A stretch of 57,016 bases of DNA, from the NCBI GenBank assembly GCA_050260355.1, contig JBLNBZ010000100.1, positions 1 to 57,016 on the forward strand. Reading direction: 5' to 3'. Below are positions 8,809 through 17,466 of the stretch, in pieces. This DNA comes from CADEFX01 sp050260355. Lineage in GTDB: Bacteria > Pseudomonadota > Alphaproteobacteria > Rhizobiales > Hyphomicrobiaceae. The translations under genes were made by a program, and so were the position numbers. Numbering within the stretch: position 1 is the first letter of the stretch; each line of letters opens with the position of its first letter. The notes beneath the pieces are model-generated. The model saw nothing but the letters and a program-made list of their open reading frames with translations, was not told the DNA's origin and searched no databases.

Positions 8809-9846
8809 ATGATCATCGTCCGTAGTCCCCTGCGCGTCTCCTTCTTCGGCGGTGGCACCGATCACCCGGCCTGGTTCAATCGGCCCGAGCCGGGCGCCGT
8901 TCTGTCGACCACCATCAACAAATACATCTACGTCCAATTCCGCCGGCTGCCCGCGGTGTTCGACTTCAACTACCGCATCGCGTGGGGCATGCTCGAGGAG
9001 GTGAAGTCGCTCGACGAGATCCAGCATCCGGTCGTGCGCGAGGTGCTGAAACACTACGCGGCCGACGACGAGAGCGGCTACGAGGTCATCTACAATGCCG
9101 ATCTGCCCTCGAAGTCGGGGCTGGGGTCGAGCTCGACCTTCACCGTCTCGTTCCTGCATGCCTTCTTCGGCAACAAGGAGCGGCTGTGCTCCAAGCCCTT
9201 CCTGGCGCGGGAGGCGATCTACGTCGAGCAGCAGTTGCTGAAGGAGAACGTCGGATCGCAGGATCAGATCGCAGCCGCTTACGGCGGTCTCAATCGCATC
9301 GACTTTCAGCCGGGCGGCGATTACCGCGTCAGCCCGCTGCATATTCCTGCCGCACGCCGTCACGAGCTCGAAGCCTCGCTGATGCTGTTCTTCACGGGGT
9401 TCACACGCTCGGCCGATGAGATCGAGAAGGGCAAGATTGCGAAGTTCGGCGACCGCGTCGCTGAGCTGCGGCAGATCTACGAGATGGTCAACGAGGGCGA
9501 GCGGATCCTGCGCGACCCTTCGCGCCCGCTGTCGGAGTTCGGCGATCTTCTGCATCACGCGTGGATGACCAAGCGCAGGCTTGCCGACGCCGTATCGAAC
9601 CCCACGATCGACGCCAGGTACGAAGCCGCGCGCAAGGCCGGCGCGCTCGGCGGCAAGCTTCTCGGCGCGGGCGGTGGCGGCTTCCTGCTGCTCTATGCCA
9701 AGCCGGAGGTGCAGCCCGCCGTTCATGCCGCGATGCAGGGCCTACCGTACGTTCCATTCTGCATGGAAAACACGGGCACATCGGTCATTCTCTACAATCC
9801 TGAGCTGACATCGAACTACCTGCCCGCTCAGGCGAGGGTCTCATAG
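8809..9846 (+). CDS. hddA: GHMP kinase, D-glycero-D-manno-heptose-7-phosphate kinase type (HddA-like)
   Basis: A 345-residue GHMP-superfamily sugar kinase. The first motif SPLRVSFFGGGTDHPAWF is characteristic of the HddA/heptose-kinase branch; motif 2 is DLPSKSGLGSSSTFTVSFLHAF (ATP phosphate loop) and motif 3 is GGKLLGAGGGGFLLLYA. It would phosphorylate C1 of heptose-7-phosphate; the phosphatase and nucleotidyltransferase domains of the 5318 gene would act next. Both halves lie in one plus-strand block, which supports an NDP-heptose route. I chose ATG 8809 over the TTG at 8797 because the fold starts immediately after it. The family is firm; the heptose substrate rests on the close motif match and on the fused partner gene. 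Confidence 0.8.
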   Translation: MIIVRSPLRVSFFGGGTDHPAWFNRPEPGAVLSTTINKYIYVQFRRLPAVFDFNYRIAWGMLEEVKSLDEIQHPVVREVLKHYAADDESGYEVIYNADLPSKSGLGSSSTFTVSFLHAFFGNKERLCSKPFLAREAIYVEQQLLKENVGSQDQIAAAYGGLNRIDFQPGGDYRVSPLHIPAARRHELEASLMLFFTGFTRSADEIEKGKIAKFGDRVAELRQIYEMVNEGERILRDPSRPLSEFGDLLHHAWMTKRRLADAVSNPTIDARYEAARKAGALGGKLLGAGGGGFLLLYAKPEVQPAVHAAMQGLPYVPFCMENTGTSVILYNPELTSNYLPAQARVS

Positions 9847-9865
9847 GCGGTCGCGGGAATTCGGG

Positions 9866-11293
9866 ATGCGGGATGATCTGACCGTCGCCGATGGACTTGT
9901 AGGCGTGGACGCCCACGACTTCACGTGCCGCGAAACCGACGGACTGTGGACCGCCATCGAGCGCGCCGTCGACAACGGCTTCGGCATCGTCTTCGTGACC
10001 AACGCCGACGGCGCGTTGACCGGCCACATCAGCCTCGATCGCCTACGCGAGGCGATCCGCAAAGGCGTTCACCTCGAGCCCGTCCGCATCGGCGAGCTGG
10101 CGCTCCCCTGGAGTTCCGGAAACCAGCCGGCCTGCGTCATTCCCGTGCTGGATGACAGGGGCCGCATCGCCGCCGTGCGCACACGGCCCGAGGCCGGCTT
10201 CCTGCCCGTCGCCGAGCCCGACCTGACGCGCGCCGAGCTCAGGAGCTTGATCGACGCCTACCTGTCCACGTGGATCTCCTCGATCGGGGAATACATCCGC
10301 CAGTTCGAGCAGCGCTTCGCGGCCCGGCATGGAATGGCGCACGGCGTGGCGACGTCCAACGGAACCGTCTCGCTGCATCTGGCGCTGGCGGCTCTGGGCA
10401 TCGGCGAGGGCGATGAGGTCATCGTCCCTGACTTCACCTTCGCGGCCTCCGCCAACACGGTCATTCACGTCGGCGCCCGCCCGGTCCTCGTCGATGTCGA
10501 CCCCGATACCTGGTGCATCTCCGTCGACGCCATCGCCAAGGCCATTACGCCGCGCACGCGCGCGATCATGCCCGTGCACGTGTTCGGCCGCCCCGCGCCG
10601 ATGACCGAGATCGCCGAGCTCGCGCGCGCTCACGGCCTGTTCGTCATCGAGGACTGTGCCGAGGCCCACGGCGCCCGCTACGACGGCAAGCCTGTCGGCT
10701 CCTTCTCCGACGTCGCCAGCTTCTCGTTCTTCGGCAACAAGATCATCACGACGGGTGAAGGCGGCATCTGCCTTGCCAACGATCCCGATCTGGCAGCCAG
10801 GATGCGGATGCTGCGCGACCACGGCATGCGCCCCGATCGCCGCTACTGGCACGACGAGCCAGGCTACAATTTCCGCATGACGAATCTTCAAGCCGCGATC
10901 GGATGCGCGCAGCTCGAGCGCATGGACGAGCTGATCGCGATGCGCCGGAAGGTGCACGATACCTACGCATCTGAGCTCGCTTCCATACCGGGCGTCACGC
11001 TTCCTCCGCCCCTGCCCGCGCGGTTCGAGCCGGTCGTCTGGTTCTCCTGCGCGCTCGTTCCGGCCCAGCATCGCGCGGCCCTGATCGCGGCCTGCCGCGA
11101 GGCCAACATCGATATGCGGCCGTTCTTCCACGGCCTTTCCTCCATGCCCGCGTATCGCCGCTACGCGCGCAAGTGCCCGGTCAGCTCGCAATTGTCGGCG
11201 TCCGGCATCAACCTGCCGACCTCGCGCAAGGTCGATGCGCGCCTCGTCGCCAAGATCGCCGGCATCTTCCGCCGAGTCCTTGCCGCGGGCTGA
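9866..11293 (+). CDS. CBS-pair / DegT-DnrJ-EryC1 aminotransferase fusion
   Basis: A 475-residue PLP enzyme with an extra N-terminal module. Residues 1-115 look like a CBS pair: one repeat includes GIVFVTNADGALTGHISLDR, the second IPVLDDRGRIAAVR. Residues from about 118 are a sugar aminotransferase of the perosamine-synthase type: ATSNGTVSLHLAL, DEVIVPDFTFAASAN, VIEDCAEAHGA and FFGNKIITTGEGG, where K292 should bind PLP. It would aminate a keto group on a nucleotide sugar made by the SDR at 7788. CBS pairs of this style are better known in front of nucleotidyltransferases (PtmE type), so the fusion is unusual. It lies 19 bases after the kinase and is convergent with the gene at 11333. Confidence 0.85.
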   Translation: MRDDLTVADGLVGVDAHDFTCRETDGLWTAIERAVDNGFGIVFVTNADGALTGHISLDRLREAIRKGVHLEPVRIGELALPWSSGNQPACVIPVLDDRGRIAAVRTRPEAGFLPVAEPDLTRAELRSLIDAYLSTWISSIGEYIRQFEQRFAARHGMAHGVATSNGTVSLHLALAALGIGEGDEVIVPDFTFAASANTVIHVGARPVLVDVDPDTWCISVDAIAKAITPRTRAIMPVHVFGRPAPMTEIAELARAHGLFVIEDCAEAHGARYDGKPVGSFSDVASFSFFGNKIITTGEGGICLANDPDLAARMRMLRDHGMRPDRRYWHDEPGYNFRMTNLQAAIGCAQLERMDELIAMRRKVHDTYASELASIPGVTLPPPLPARFEPVVWFSCALVPAQHRAALIAACREANIDMRPFFHGLSSMPAYRRYARKCPVSSQLSASGINLPTSRKVDARLVAKIAGIFRRVLAAG

Positions 11294-11332
11294 TCCCGGC
11301 CGGGTCCCGCCCTGCCGCTGGGCCGCCGCCGA

Positions 11333-12349
11333 CTAGCCGGGTGTAGCCTCCGCCGACGGCCCTGCAACGGTGCTGGGTGGCCGCTGGACGAGACGCGCCA
11401 GGAAGCCCGCGCCCCAGCTCAGGTGCATCACAATCGCCGCGATCCCGCTGAGCGCCAGGCAAGGATCGGACCCTTGCAGCGCCAGGATGCCTCCCCAGCC
11501 GATACACGCGGCGACATACAAAGCCGCAAAGCCGAGCCAGATCGGATCGAGCACAGCAAGCACGAGCGACAGCAGGAGGCACACCAGCATCGCAACCGGC
11601 AATACTTGCCGCAGCCTCGGCACGGCGCGGTGCTTGAGGATCGTATTGGCCCGCCCTCGGCCGTGACGGAAGTACTGACGTGCCAGCGACGGCAAGTCTG
11701 AGCGCGGATAGTAGGTCACGGTTGCGTCGACATCCAAATAGATGCGCTTGCCTGCCGCGAGCAGGCGCTTATCGAACTCGGCGTCCTCATTGTGCGTGAA
11801 AGACTCGTCGTAGCCTCCGAGCTCGAGAAACGTGTCGCGGTCGAACGCTGCGTGGTGCCCGTGCTCGACAAACCCCGAACGCCGCGGCAGGCGATGTGCC
11901 GCGCCGCCATTTCCAAGTCGGCTGTTTTGAGCGGCGGCGATGGCCTTCTGAAGACACGTCTCACCTTCGGTGCGCATCGGTACGACCACGGAAGCCGCCT
12001 CCCCTGTCGCGAGCCCCGCGACGCAACGCGCGACGAAGCCCTCCGGATACCGCACATGGCAGTCCGCGCGCACGATATAGCGCGCCCGAGGGTCGGCCAG
12101 CCTTGCGCCGATGTTGACGCCCGCCGACTGAATCTTTTTGTCGTTTACGATAACGCGGATGCGTGGGTCCGACGCTGCGAGCTCCTCGACGATCGGGCGC
12201 GTGCGATCGGTGCTGCCTCCGTCAACCACCAGCAGCTCGTAGTCCAAGCTGTCGGATTGCGGAACGATCGAGGCGATCGCTTCGGCAATGAAGCGCTCCT
12301 CGTCGAGTGCCGGCATGATAATCGCGACAAAGGGCTTGGCATCTGACAT
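11333..12349 (-). CDS. Membrane glycosyltransferase family 2, ExoA-like
   Basis: A 338-residue glycosyltransferase with a soluble GT2 domain and C-terminal membrane helices. VAIIMPALDEERFIAEAI, LLVVDGGSTDRT and VRADCHVRYP (the DxD-like site) form the nucleotide-binding part; THNEDAEFDKRLLAAG is the ED motif and RQYFRHGRGRANT is the (Q/R)xxRW-like region. Helices follow at about residues 240-262 and 264-290, plus one more near 300. The organisation is that of rhizobial ExoA (succinoglycan beta-1,3-glucosyltransferase). I place the start at ATG 12349: a GGAGGTG ribosome site lies upstream, and the alternative GTG 12367 sits inside it. Substrate specificity is by analogy only. Confidence 0.82.
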   Translation of the reverse strand: MSDAKPFVAIIMPALDEERFIAEAIASIVPQSDSLDYELLVVDGGSTDRTRPIVEELAASDPRIRVIVNDKKIQSAGVNIGARLADPRARYIVRADCHVRYPEGFVARCVAGLATGEAASVVVPMRTEGETCLQKAIAAAQNSRLGNGGAAHRLPRRSGFVEHGHHAAFDRDTFLELGGYDESFTHNEDAEFDKRLLAAGKRIYLDVDATVTYYPRSDLPSLARQYFRHGRGRANTILKHRAVPRLRQVLPVAMLVCLLLSLVLAVLDPIWLGFAALYVAACIGWGGILALQGSDPCLALSGIAAIVMHLSWGAGFLARLVQRPPSTVAGPSAEATPG

Positions 12350-12659
12350 CGCTGCCAAGTCGAACACCTCCGCTCAGGCCCTGCCTGACCGCCTCTTACA
12401 CGGTGGCAGCCCTGCCGGCCCACTTGGCCATTTGGGCCAATCCTCATCCTTTGGGGGAGACTGGCGGGCGGTCCCGCCTTGTGGGGGTAGCCGCGCGTCC
12501 CGCCCTCCGCCCTGAGCGCCCTTGTCAGAGGCGGGACACCAACACTAGTGTGGGCTCGGTATATCGACGCGCGAGATTGGCTTGCTCTGTCGGAGGGCGA
12601 GTCGTCGAGGCTGGTGCACAGGTCGCCCAACGCCTGGGGCAAGCGGCAATCGGGACACT
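12350..12659. other. Intergenic, divergent promoter region
   Basis: About 310 bases separate the ExoA-like gene (minus) and the polymerase gene (plus). I see no gene. It contains a GGCCCA...TGGGCC hairpin near 12418-12440 and a perfect 10-base palindrome ACACTAGTGT at 12542-12551. These may be regulatory, but nothing proves it. Confidence 0.45.
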
Positions 12660-13919
12660 ATGACGTCTACCAGCGCCAATGCCGCTCCGCTGAGACCGGT
12701 CCTTTCCACGCGCCCGTTCACCATCAACCTGGTACGGCTCGGCACGGACGCGTGCTGGACCGCGTTCCTTTTCGCCACGACGTACGCGCTCTACCCGCTC
12801 GGCATCCAGAACGTCGAGCGCTACTTCTGGGCTGTCGCGGACCTCGCCGTCGTCATCCTTCTGTTGCCGATGTGGCCACAGTTTCTGAAGGCTGCACGCC
12901 GGGAGGCGATCTTTCTCACGTGGCCGGTGCTGGCCTGCGCGTCGGTGTTCTGGTCGTTGACGCCTGGCATCACGCTGTATCACGGCGTCCAACTGCTCAT
13001 GACGGTGCTGGTCGCGCTGCTGCTGTGCATCTACGCCAGCCTCGAGCGCATCCTGCGCTTCATGTTCTTCGCCTTGCTCGCCGCCGCTGTGCTGTCGGTG
13101 GCTTACGTCCAACTCCGGCCCGGAGTTGCCATCTACTGGGCTGGCGAATGGCTTGGCGTGTTCCCGCACAAGAACGTGTTCGGCTACATGATGTTGCTGC
13201 TCGTTCTGACGAGCCTCTGCCTGTGTCTCGCCGGGTGGCATCGCTTCTTGACGGCAGGCGCCACCATCCTCGGGTTGCTCCTCGTCTACAAATCGAGATC
13301 GGGCACTGCCGCCCTCGTTCTGGCAATGTCACTCTCGATCGTACCGTTGGCGTGCTGGCACAAGAAAAGCTGGAGCGCGTCCGCTGGGATCCTCGGCGTG
13401 CTGCTGATCGTCGCCTCGATCGCGCTCGCCATCGTCCAGGTCTTCGACGTCGAGTTGGTGAAGGCTGTATTGAACGCACTCGGCAAGGACGCAACGCTCA
13501 CGGGCAGGACGGTCCTGTGGGAGTACGGCATCCAGGCCTACCAGCAGCGTCCCTGGCTGGGATACGGCTTCAAAGGCTATTGGGAGAGCTTCGAGACCAG
13601 TGCTCCGCTGCTACGCCTCGTCATCGGCCAGGAGCTTTGGTACTTCCACAACAGCTTCCTCGAGGTTGCCGTAGCATTCGGCGTTCTTGGCCCGGTCCTG
13701 CTGATCGCCGGTCTGTGGATCGCCGTTTACCGTTGCGTGAGAAACTTCGTCCTGAGACCCGACTTCATCGCCCTTTGGCCCATCCTGTTTCTCTACGTCG
13801 TGATCGTCTCCTGCCTGGTCGATCACCTTCTCTTTGTAAACCATAGCCTTTATCAGCTCCTGCTCATCGTTGCCGCCGCTGCGAGCCCTCCGAGGCCGGT
13901 TCCAAGGCGAAATGCCTGA
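12660..13919 (+). CDS. O-antigen ligase / polysaccharide polymerase family membrane protein (ExoQ/Wzy-like)
   Basis: A 419-residue integral membrane protein with about ten to twelve predicted helices. The conserved Wzy/WaaL region is visible: PWLGYGFKGYWESF, then a periplasmic loop, then YFHNSFLEVAVAFGVLGPVLLIAG, where the H-N-x-x-L-E motif is the family hallmark. VFPHKNVFGYMMLLLVLTSL (H-K-N) is a second conserved segment. It would polymerise undecaprenyl-linked repeat units in the periplasm, with the Wzz and ExoF-like partners. The open frame extends 26 codons upstream, but ATG 12660 gives a normal start with an N-terminal cytoplasmic tail. Confidence 0.83.
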   Translation: MTSTSANAAPLRPVLSTRPFTINLVRLGTDACWTAFLFATTYALYPLGIQNVERYFWAVADLAVVILLLPMWPQFLKAARREAIFLTWPVLACASVFWSLTPGITLYHGVQLLMTVLVALLLCIYASLERILRFMFFALLAAAVLSVAYVQLRPGVAIYWAGEWLGVFPHKNVFGYMMLLLVLTSLCLCLAGWHRFLTAGATILGLLLVYKSRSGTAALVLAMSLSIVPLACWHKKSWSASAGILGVLLIVASIALAIVQVFDVELVKAVLNALGKDATLTGRTVLWEYGIQAYQQRPWLGYGFKGYWESFETSAPLLRLVIGQELWYFHNSFLEVAVAFGVLGPVLLIAGLWIAVYRCVRNFVLRPDFIALWPILFLYVVIVSCLVDHLLFVNHSLYQLLLIVAAAASPPRPVPRRNA

Positions 13920-13947
13920 AAATGAGTGCGCGCCCCGCATAATCACC

Positions 13948-13961
13948 AATTCGATCGAATT
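13948..13961. promoter_or_regulatory. Perfect 14-bp palindrome in AT-rich leader of the FkbM operon
   Basis: AATTCGATCGAATT is a perfect palindrome in a short AT-rich tract (about 13940-13975) between the polymerase gene and the 14066 gene, in otherwise GC-rich DNA. It could be an operator or part of a promoter for the plus-strand run that begins at 14066. Confidence 0.3.
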
Positions 13962-14065
13962 TTACCGATTTTCCCGCTCGCAAAGTGATATGTTCAGGTT
14001 ATCCCGCTGCCGGCGGCAGCAAATTTCTTGCGGGCGCTGATCACGTATGGCGTTGGGGATCGGGA

Positions 14066-14881
14066 ATGCTTCACCTCGGCAAGGTTAAGAACGCGGCGCG
14101 TAGGGCGATCGGCAAGCGTCGCCGGTCGATGCCCATTATGCTTCTTCACGAAGCCGCCTCGTTCGTGGAGTCGGCCTATGCCAATGAGGGCTCGGACTTC
14201 CACACGAACGGCGAGGCGTTTCTTTTGCAAAGGCTTTCCGGATGCGGATTTCGCGTCGCCTTCGACGTCGGCGCCAATGTCGGCGACTGGACACTGGCGG
14301 CGTTGGAGGCTTGGCCCGCGTGCCACTGCCACGCCTTCGAGGTGGCATCGCCGACCTTCCAGGCGCTGAGCGATCGGGTGTTACAGTCGCCGCACGCCGC
14401 TCGTGCGACTATCCATTGTCTTGGCGCCTCGGATGAGGCCGGCGTTCAGGAGATGTATTACTTTCCGGATCATCCGGAGCTCACCTGCGATCTGCCTCGT
14501 CATGAGCATCACCGAGTTCCCATGCAGGGCCGGATGGTTCGCCTGGACGATTACGCCGCTGAAAACGCGGTAGACTCGGTCGATTTTCTCAAGATCGACG
14601 TCGAGGGCGCCGAGCATCGCGTCCTTCGCGGTTTCTCCGATTGGATCGAGAAGCAGCGTGTCGGCTGCATCCAGTTCGAGTACGGTGCATTCTCGACGCA
14701 GACGCGTTTTCTGCTGGCCGACTACTACCAGCTCCTCGGGCAGTTGTATTGGATCGGGAAGATCTATCCGAGCTACGTCGATTTCCAGGACTACGTCTGG
14801 ACAATGGAAGACTTCCGCTTCGCCAACTATTGTTGCGTGTCCAAAGCGCAGCCGAACCTCAAGGCCATCCTTGCCGCATGA
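14066..14881 (+). CDS. FkbM-family SAM-dependent methyltransferase
   Basis: A 271-residue class I methyltransferase. VAFDVGANVGDWTLAALEAWP is the SAM-binding motif I, and FLKIDVEGAEHRVLRGF is the FkbM signature with the acidic catalytic-type residues. It probably O-methylates a sugar of the polysaccharide, often at the chain end, where methylation can stop growth before ABC export. The frame is open upstream to a GTG at 13985, but that extension has no family similarity and ATG 14066 is preferred. It is the first gene of a plus-strand run of ten genes reaching 23435, with mostly short gaps. Target sugar unknown. Confidence 0.83.
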   Translation: MLHLGKVKNAARRAIGKRRRSMPIMLLHEAASFVESAYANEGSDFHTNGEAFLLQRLSGCGFRVAFDVGANVGDWTLAALEAWPACHCHAFEVASPTFQALSDRVLQSPHAARATIHCLGASDEAGVQEMYYFPDHPELTCDLPRHEHHRVPMQGRMVRLDDYAAENAVDSVDFLKIDVEGAEHRVLRGFSDWIEKQRVGCIQFEYGAFSTQTRFLLADYYQLLGQLYWIGKIYPSYVDFQDYVWTMEDFRFANYCCVSKAQPNLKAILAA

Positions 14882-14940
14882 GCCGTGAGGACGCCTGATT
14901 GCGCGTTGACCGCCAACATCAGTCCGGCGTGCCGCCTGCG

Positions 14941-16176
14941 ATGCCGATGTCCGCTGCTGCCATCCAACCCATGCCGGCGGTATCCGAGCCCGGAGAGAAG
15001 CCGCGCCGCGTCATCGCCTTCTTCGGTCACGACTCCACCGAGTACACGCTCATCAAGCGCGTGACCTCCTTTCAAGCGCACGGATCGCGCGTCATCGGCT
15101 TCATGTTCAAGCGCATCCGCAACAAGCGCCCCCGGCCGGTGCAGTGGGAGAATGTCGAGCTCGGCCTGACCGTGGACCGGAACTACCTGCGGCGGCTGCC
15201 CAAGCTGGCCCGGGGCCTCATGATCGCGCTGCAGCACCGGCACCTCTTGCGCCAGTGCCAGATCTTCTATGCGCGCAACATCGACATGCTGCTCATCGCC
15301 GTGCTGTCGAAGCTGCTCTCGGGGTCCAAGGCACCTGTTGTCTACGAGGTGCTGGACGTCCAGCGCATCTTTGTCGGCTCCCGTTTCGTCAACGTTGCCG
15401 CCCGCTGGGCGGAGCGACGGCTCATGGCGCAGTGCAGCACCTTGGTCGTGAGCTCGCCGGACTTCATGACCCGGTATTTTCTCCCCCAACAGGGCTACAC
15501 GGGCGACTGGCGCCTGCTCGAGAACAAGGTCTCCGTCCCGCCTGCCGTTGCATCCCGCGCAGAAGAGCAGCCGCAGCATCTGCCTCGCCCCTGGGTCATC
15601 GGCTGGTTCGGCACGCTGCGGTGCGTGCGAAGCTTGCAGATCCTGTGCGAGATCGCCGATACCCTGGGGGAGGAGGCCTCAATCCATCTGCGCGGGCTGC
15701 CCTCGCACGAGGACCTGCCGTTGAGCCTGATCGAGGCCGCAGCAGCCGAGCGGCGCAATTTCCGCTACGGAGGCCCTTACGCGAGCCCCGACGACCTTGC
15801 CGCAATCTATGCGGACGTCCATTTCGCCTGGTGTGTCGACTACCTTGATGCCGGGGGCAATTCCGACTGGCTGCTGCCGAACCGAATTTACGAGGGCGGG
15901 ATGATGGGATCGCTCGCGCTGGCGCGCAAGAATACGGCTGTATCGCGCTTCGTTGAGTGCCACGCGTTGGGCTGGAGCTTCGATGAGCCGCTTGCCTTAA
16001 CGGTTGCCGCCTTTCTCCGCACGCTCGACGCCGCCACCTACTGGCACGCGAGGAGCCACGTCGCGGGCTTGAAGCGCTCGCTGTTCGTCGACGAGACCGA
16101 CACGCGCGACTTGCTGGATCACGTGGATCGCCTTGCGGGCATCGCTTCGCCCGAGCCGGCAGCATCGTCCCGCTAG
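14941..16176 (+). CDS. Glycosyltransferase, ExoL/GT4-like
   Basis: A 411-residue GT-B type glycosyltransferase. The N-terminal half has RRVIAFFGHDSTEYTLIKRVTSFQAHG, a strand-helix start typical of ExoL-like succinoglycan glycosyltransferases, and the middle has VVYEVLDVQRIFVG. The C-terminal half begins with WVIGWFGTLRCVRSLQILCEIAD and reaches NRIYEGGMMGSLALARKNTA, the donor-binding E-G-G/M segment. No membrane helix is clear. The start could be ATG 14941 or 14947; a TTG at 14899 adds 14 residues without similarity. It sits 59 bases after the methyltransferase and 35 bases before the next glycosyltransferase. Family is fairly sure; the ExoL match is inferred from the segment pattern. Confidence 0.75.
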   Translation: MPMSAAAIQPMPAVSEPGEKPRRVIAFFGHDSTEYTLIKRVTSFQAHGSRVIGFMFKRIRNKRPRPVQWENVELGLTVDRNYLRRLPKLARGLMIALQHRHLLRQCQIFYARNIDMLLIAVLSKLLSGSKAPVVYEVLDVQRIFVGSRFVNVAARWAERRLMAQCSTLVVSSPDFMTRYFLPQQGYTGDWRLLENKVSVPPAVASRAEEQPQHLPRPWVIGWFGTLRCVRSLQILCEIADTLGEEASIHLRGLPSHEDLPLSLIEAAAAERRNFRYGGPYASPDDLAAIYADVHFAWCVDYLDAGGNSDWLLPNRIYEGGMMGSLALARKNTAVSRFVECHALGWSFDEPLALTVAAFLRTLDAATYWHARSHVAGLKRSLFVDETDTRDLLDHVDRLAGIASPEPAASSR

Positions 16177-16211
16177 TTGCCGGTCTACGGCAGACAAGGA
16201 ACCTCGTGTCG

Positions 16212-17294
16212 ATGGCTGGAGAGACAAAAGTGTCGGCATCCGAGCGGACGAGTGCCCCCGGGCGCGGCACCCGCGTCCTGCTCTTCTACGATGGGTACGA
16301 GCTGCAGGCCGAGCCGGGCTTCACCGGAGCGATCTACGCGCAAACCCGGCGTGCCGCCCGGTACGTGTATCGCACGCTTCGGCGCACGCAGGTCTGGACC
16401 GGCTTCTACACCGCGTTCAGATCCCTCCGCCAAAGTCTGGAGCGCTACGGCTGCGAGGTGCACGTCAACAATTTCGGCCTGGCCCGTCTCGACCCGTCCT
16501 ACCCGATCGGGCTTGCCGGCTACCCGTCCATCTTGTCGAAGCTGTCGCTGCCGAACCCGCTCATCTTCGGTCCTGGGGATTACGGCTTCCCCGATGCCGC
16601 GGCGAGTTTTGCGCGAGAGCCCCGGGTCCGCCGGCTCATCCAGCCGTCCGAGTGGGCCGCCGATCTCTATCGCCCCTACTGCGGAGACAAAATGCTGGTC
16701 TGGCCGGTGGGGATCGACACCGATACGTGGGCAGACGCGACCGCCCATCCCAAGAGCATCGACTTCGTCGTCTACGACAAGATCCGCTGGTTCAGGGAGC
16801 GGGAGGTGCCGCGGGTGCTCCAGCGCGTCACCTCGCATCTCGAAAAGGGCGGCTACTCATACCGGGTGCTGCGCTATGGCGAGCATCATCTCAGCCAGTT
16901 CTCCCGCCTCCTGCGGCAATCCCGGGCCATGATCTTCCTCTGCGAGCATGAGACGCAGGGTTTGGCCTACCAGGAAGCCATGGCCTGCAATGTCCCGATC
17001 CTTGCCTGGGACGAGGGCATTCTCGTCGATCCGCAGCAACAGCGTTTCGTCGCGCCGGGCCTCAGCGTCAGCTCGGTCCCATACTTCGACGCCCGTTGCG
17101 GGGAGCGCTTCAAGCTGCCCGAGTTCGAGGCCGTCTTTGCCGAGTTCGTGGACAGGCTCGGCCGATACCGGCCGCGGGAGTACGTCGTGGAGCATCTCTC
17201 GTTAACCCACGCGGCACGGGCCTATCTCGAGGCCTATACAAGCTGCCTGCCCCATGCGAGCCGGCCTTCGAGAAGCTCGGCCCAGCCCACCTGA
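16212..17294 (+). CDS. Glycosyltransferase, GT-B fold, family uncertain
   Basis: A 360-residue protein with a GT-B glycosyltransferase layout. RVLLFYDGYELQAEPGFTGA opens the N-terminal domain; RLIQPSEWAADLYRPYCGDKMLVWPVGIDTDTW marks the domain linker common in such enzymes; HETQGLAYQEAMACNVPILAWDEG is the donor-site loop with the E-x7-E-like spacing (E of ETQG and E of QEAM). It should transfer one sugar of the repeat unit in the cytoplasm. A GTG at 16206 is an equal start two codons upstream. The last 30 residues are basic and serine rich and may be disordered. A gap of about 170 bases follows before the ABC transporter genes. Confidence 0.75.
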   Translation: MAGETKVSASERTSAPGRGTRVLLFYDGYELQAEPGFTGAIYAQTRRAARYVYRTLRRTQVWTGFYTAFRSLRQSLERYGCEVHVNNFGLARLDPSYPIGLAGYPSILSKLSLPNPLIFGPGDYGFPDAAASFAREPRVRRLIQPSEWAADLYRPYCGDKMLVWPVGIDTDTWADATAHPKSIDFVVYDKIRWFREREVPRVLQRVTSHLEKGGYSYRVLRYGEHHLSQFSRLLRQSRAMIFLCEHETQGLAYQEAMACNVPILAWDEGILVDPQQQRFVAPGLSVSSVPYFDARCGERFKLPEFEAVFAEFVDRLGRYRPREYVVEHLSLTHAARAYLEAYTSCLPHASRPSRSSAQPT

Positions 17295-17466
17295 CCTCAA
17301 CGAGGGCAGGCAACCTCCCCTTACGCAGTAGTGAGTTGCCATCCACCCTTCCCCAAATGATTCTTTGGCTGCCCATGTCGGCCCCTGATATGTACAGCAG
17401 GCTGAGGTCGGGCAGGCCCCGAGACAAGCTGGTCGGCTCTCGAAGTAGGCGGCGCGCCCCGTGGAA

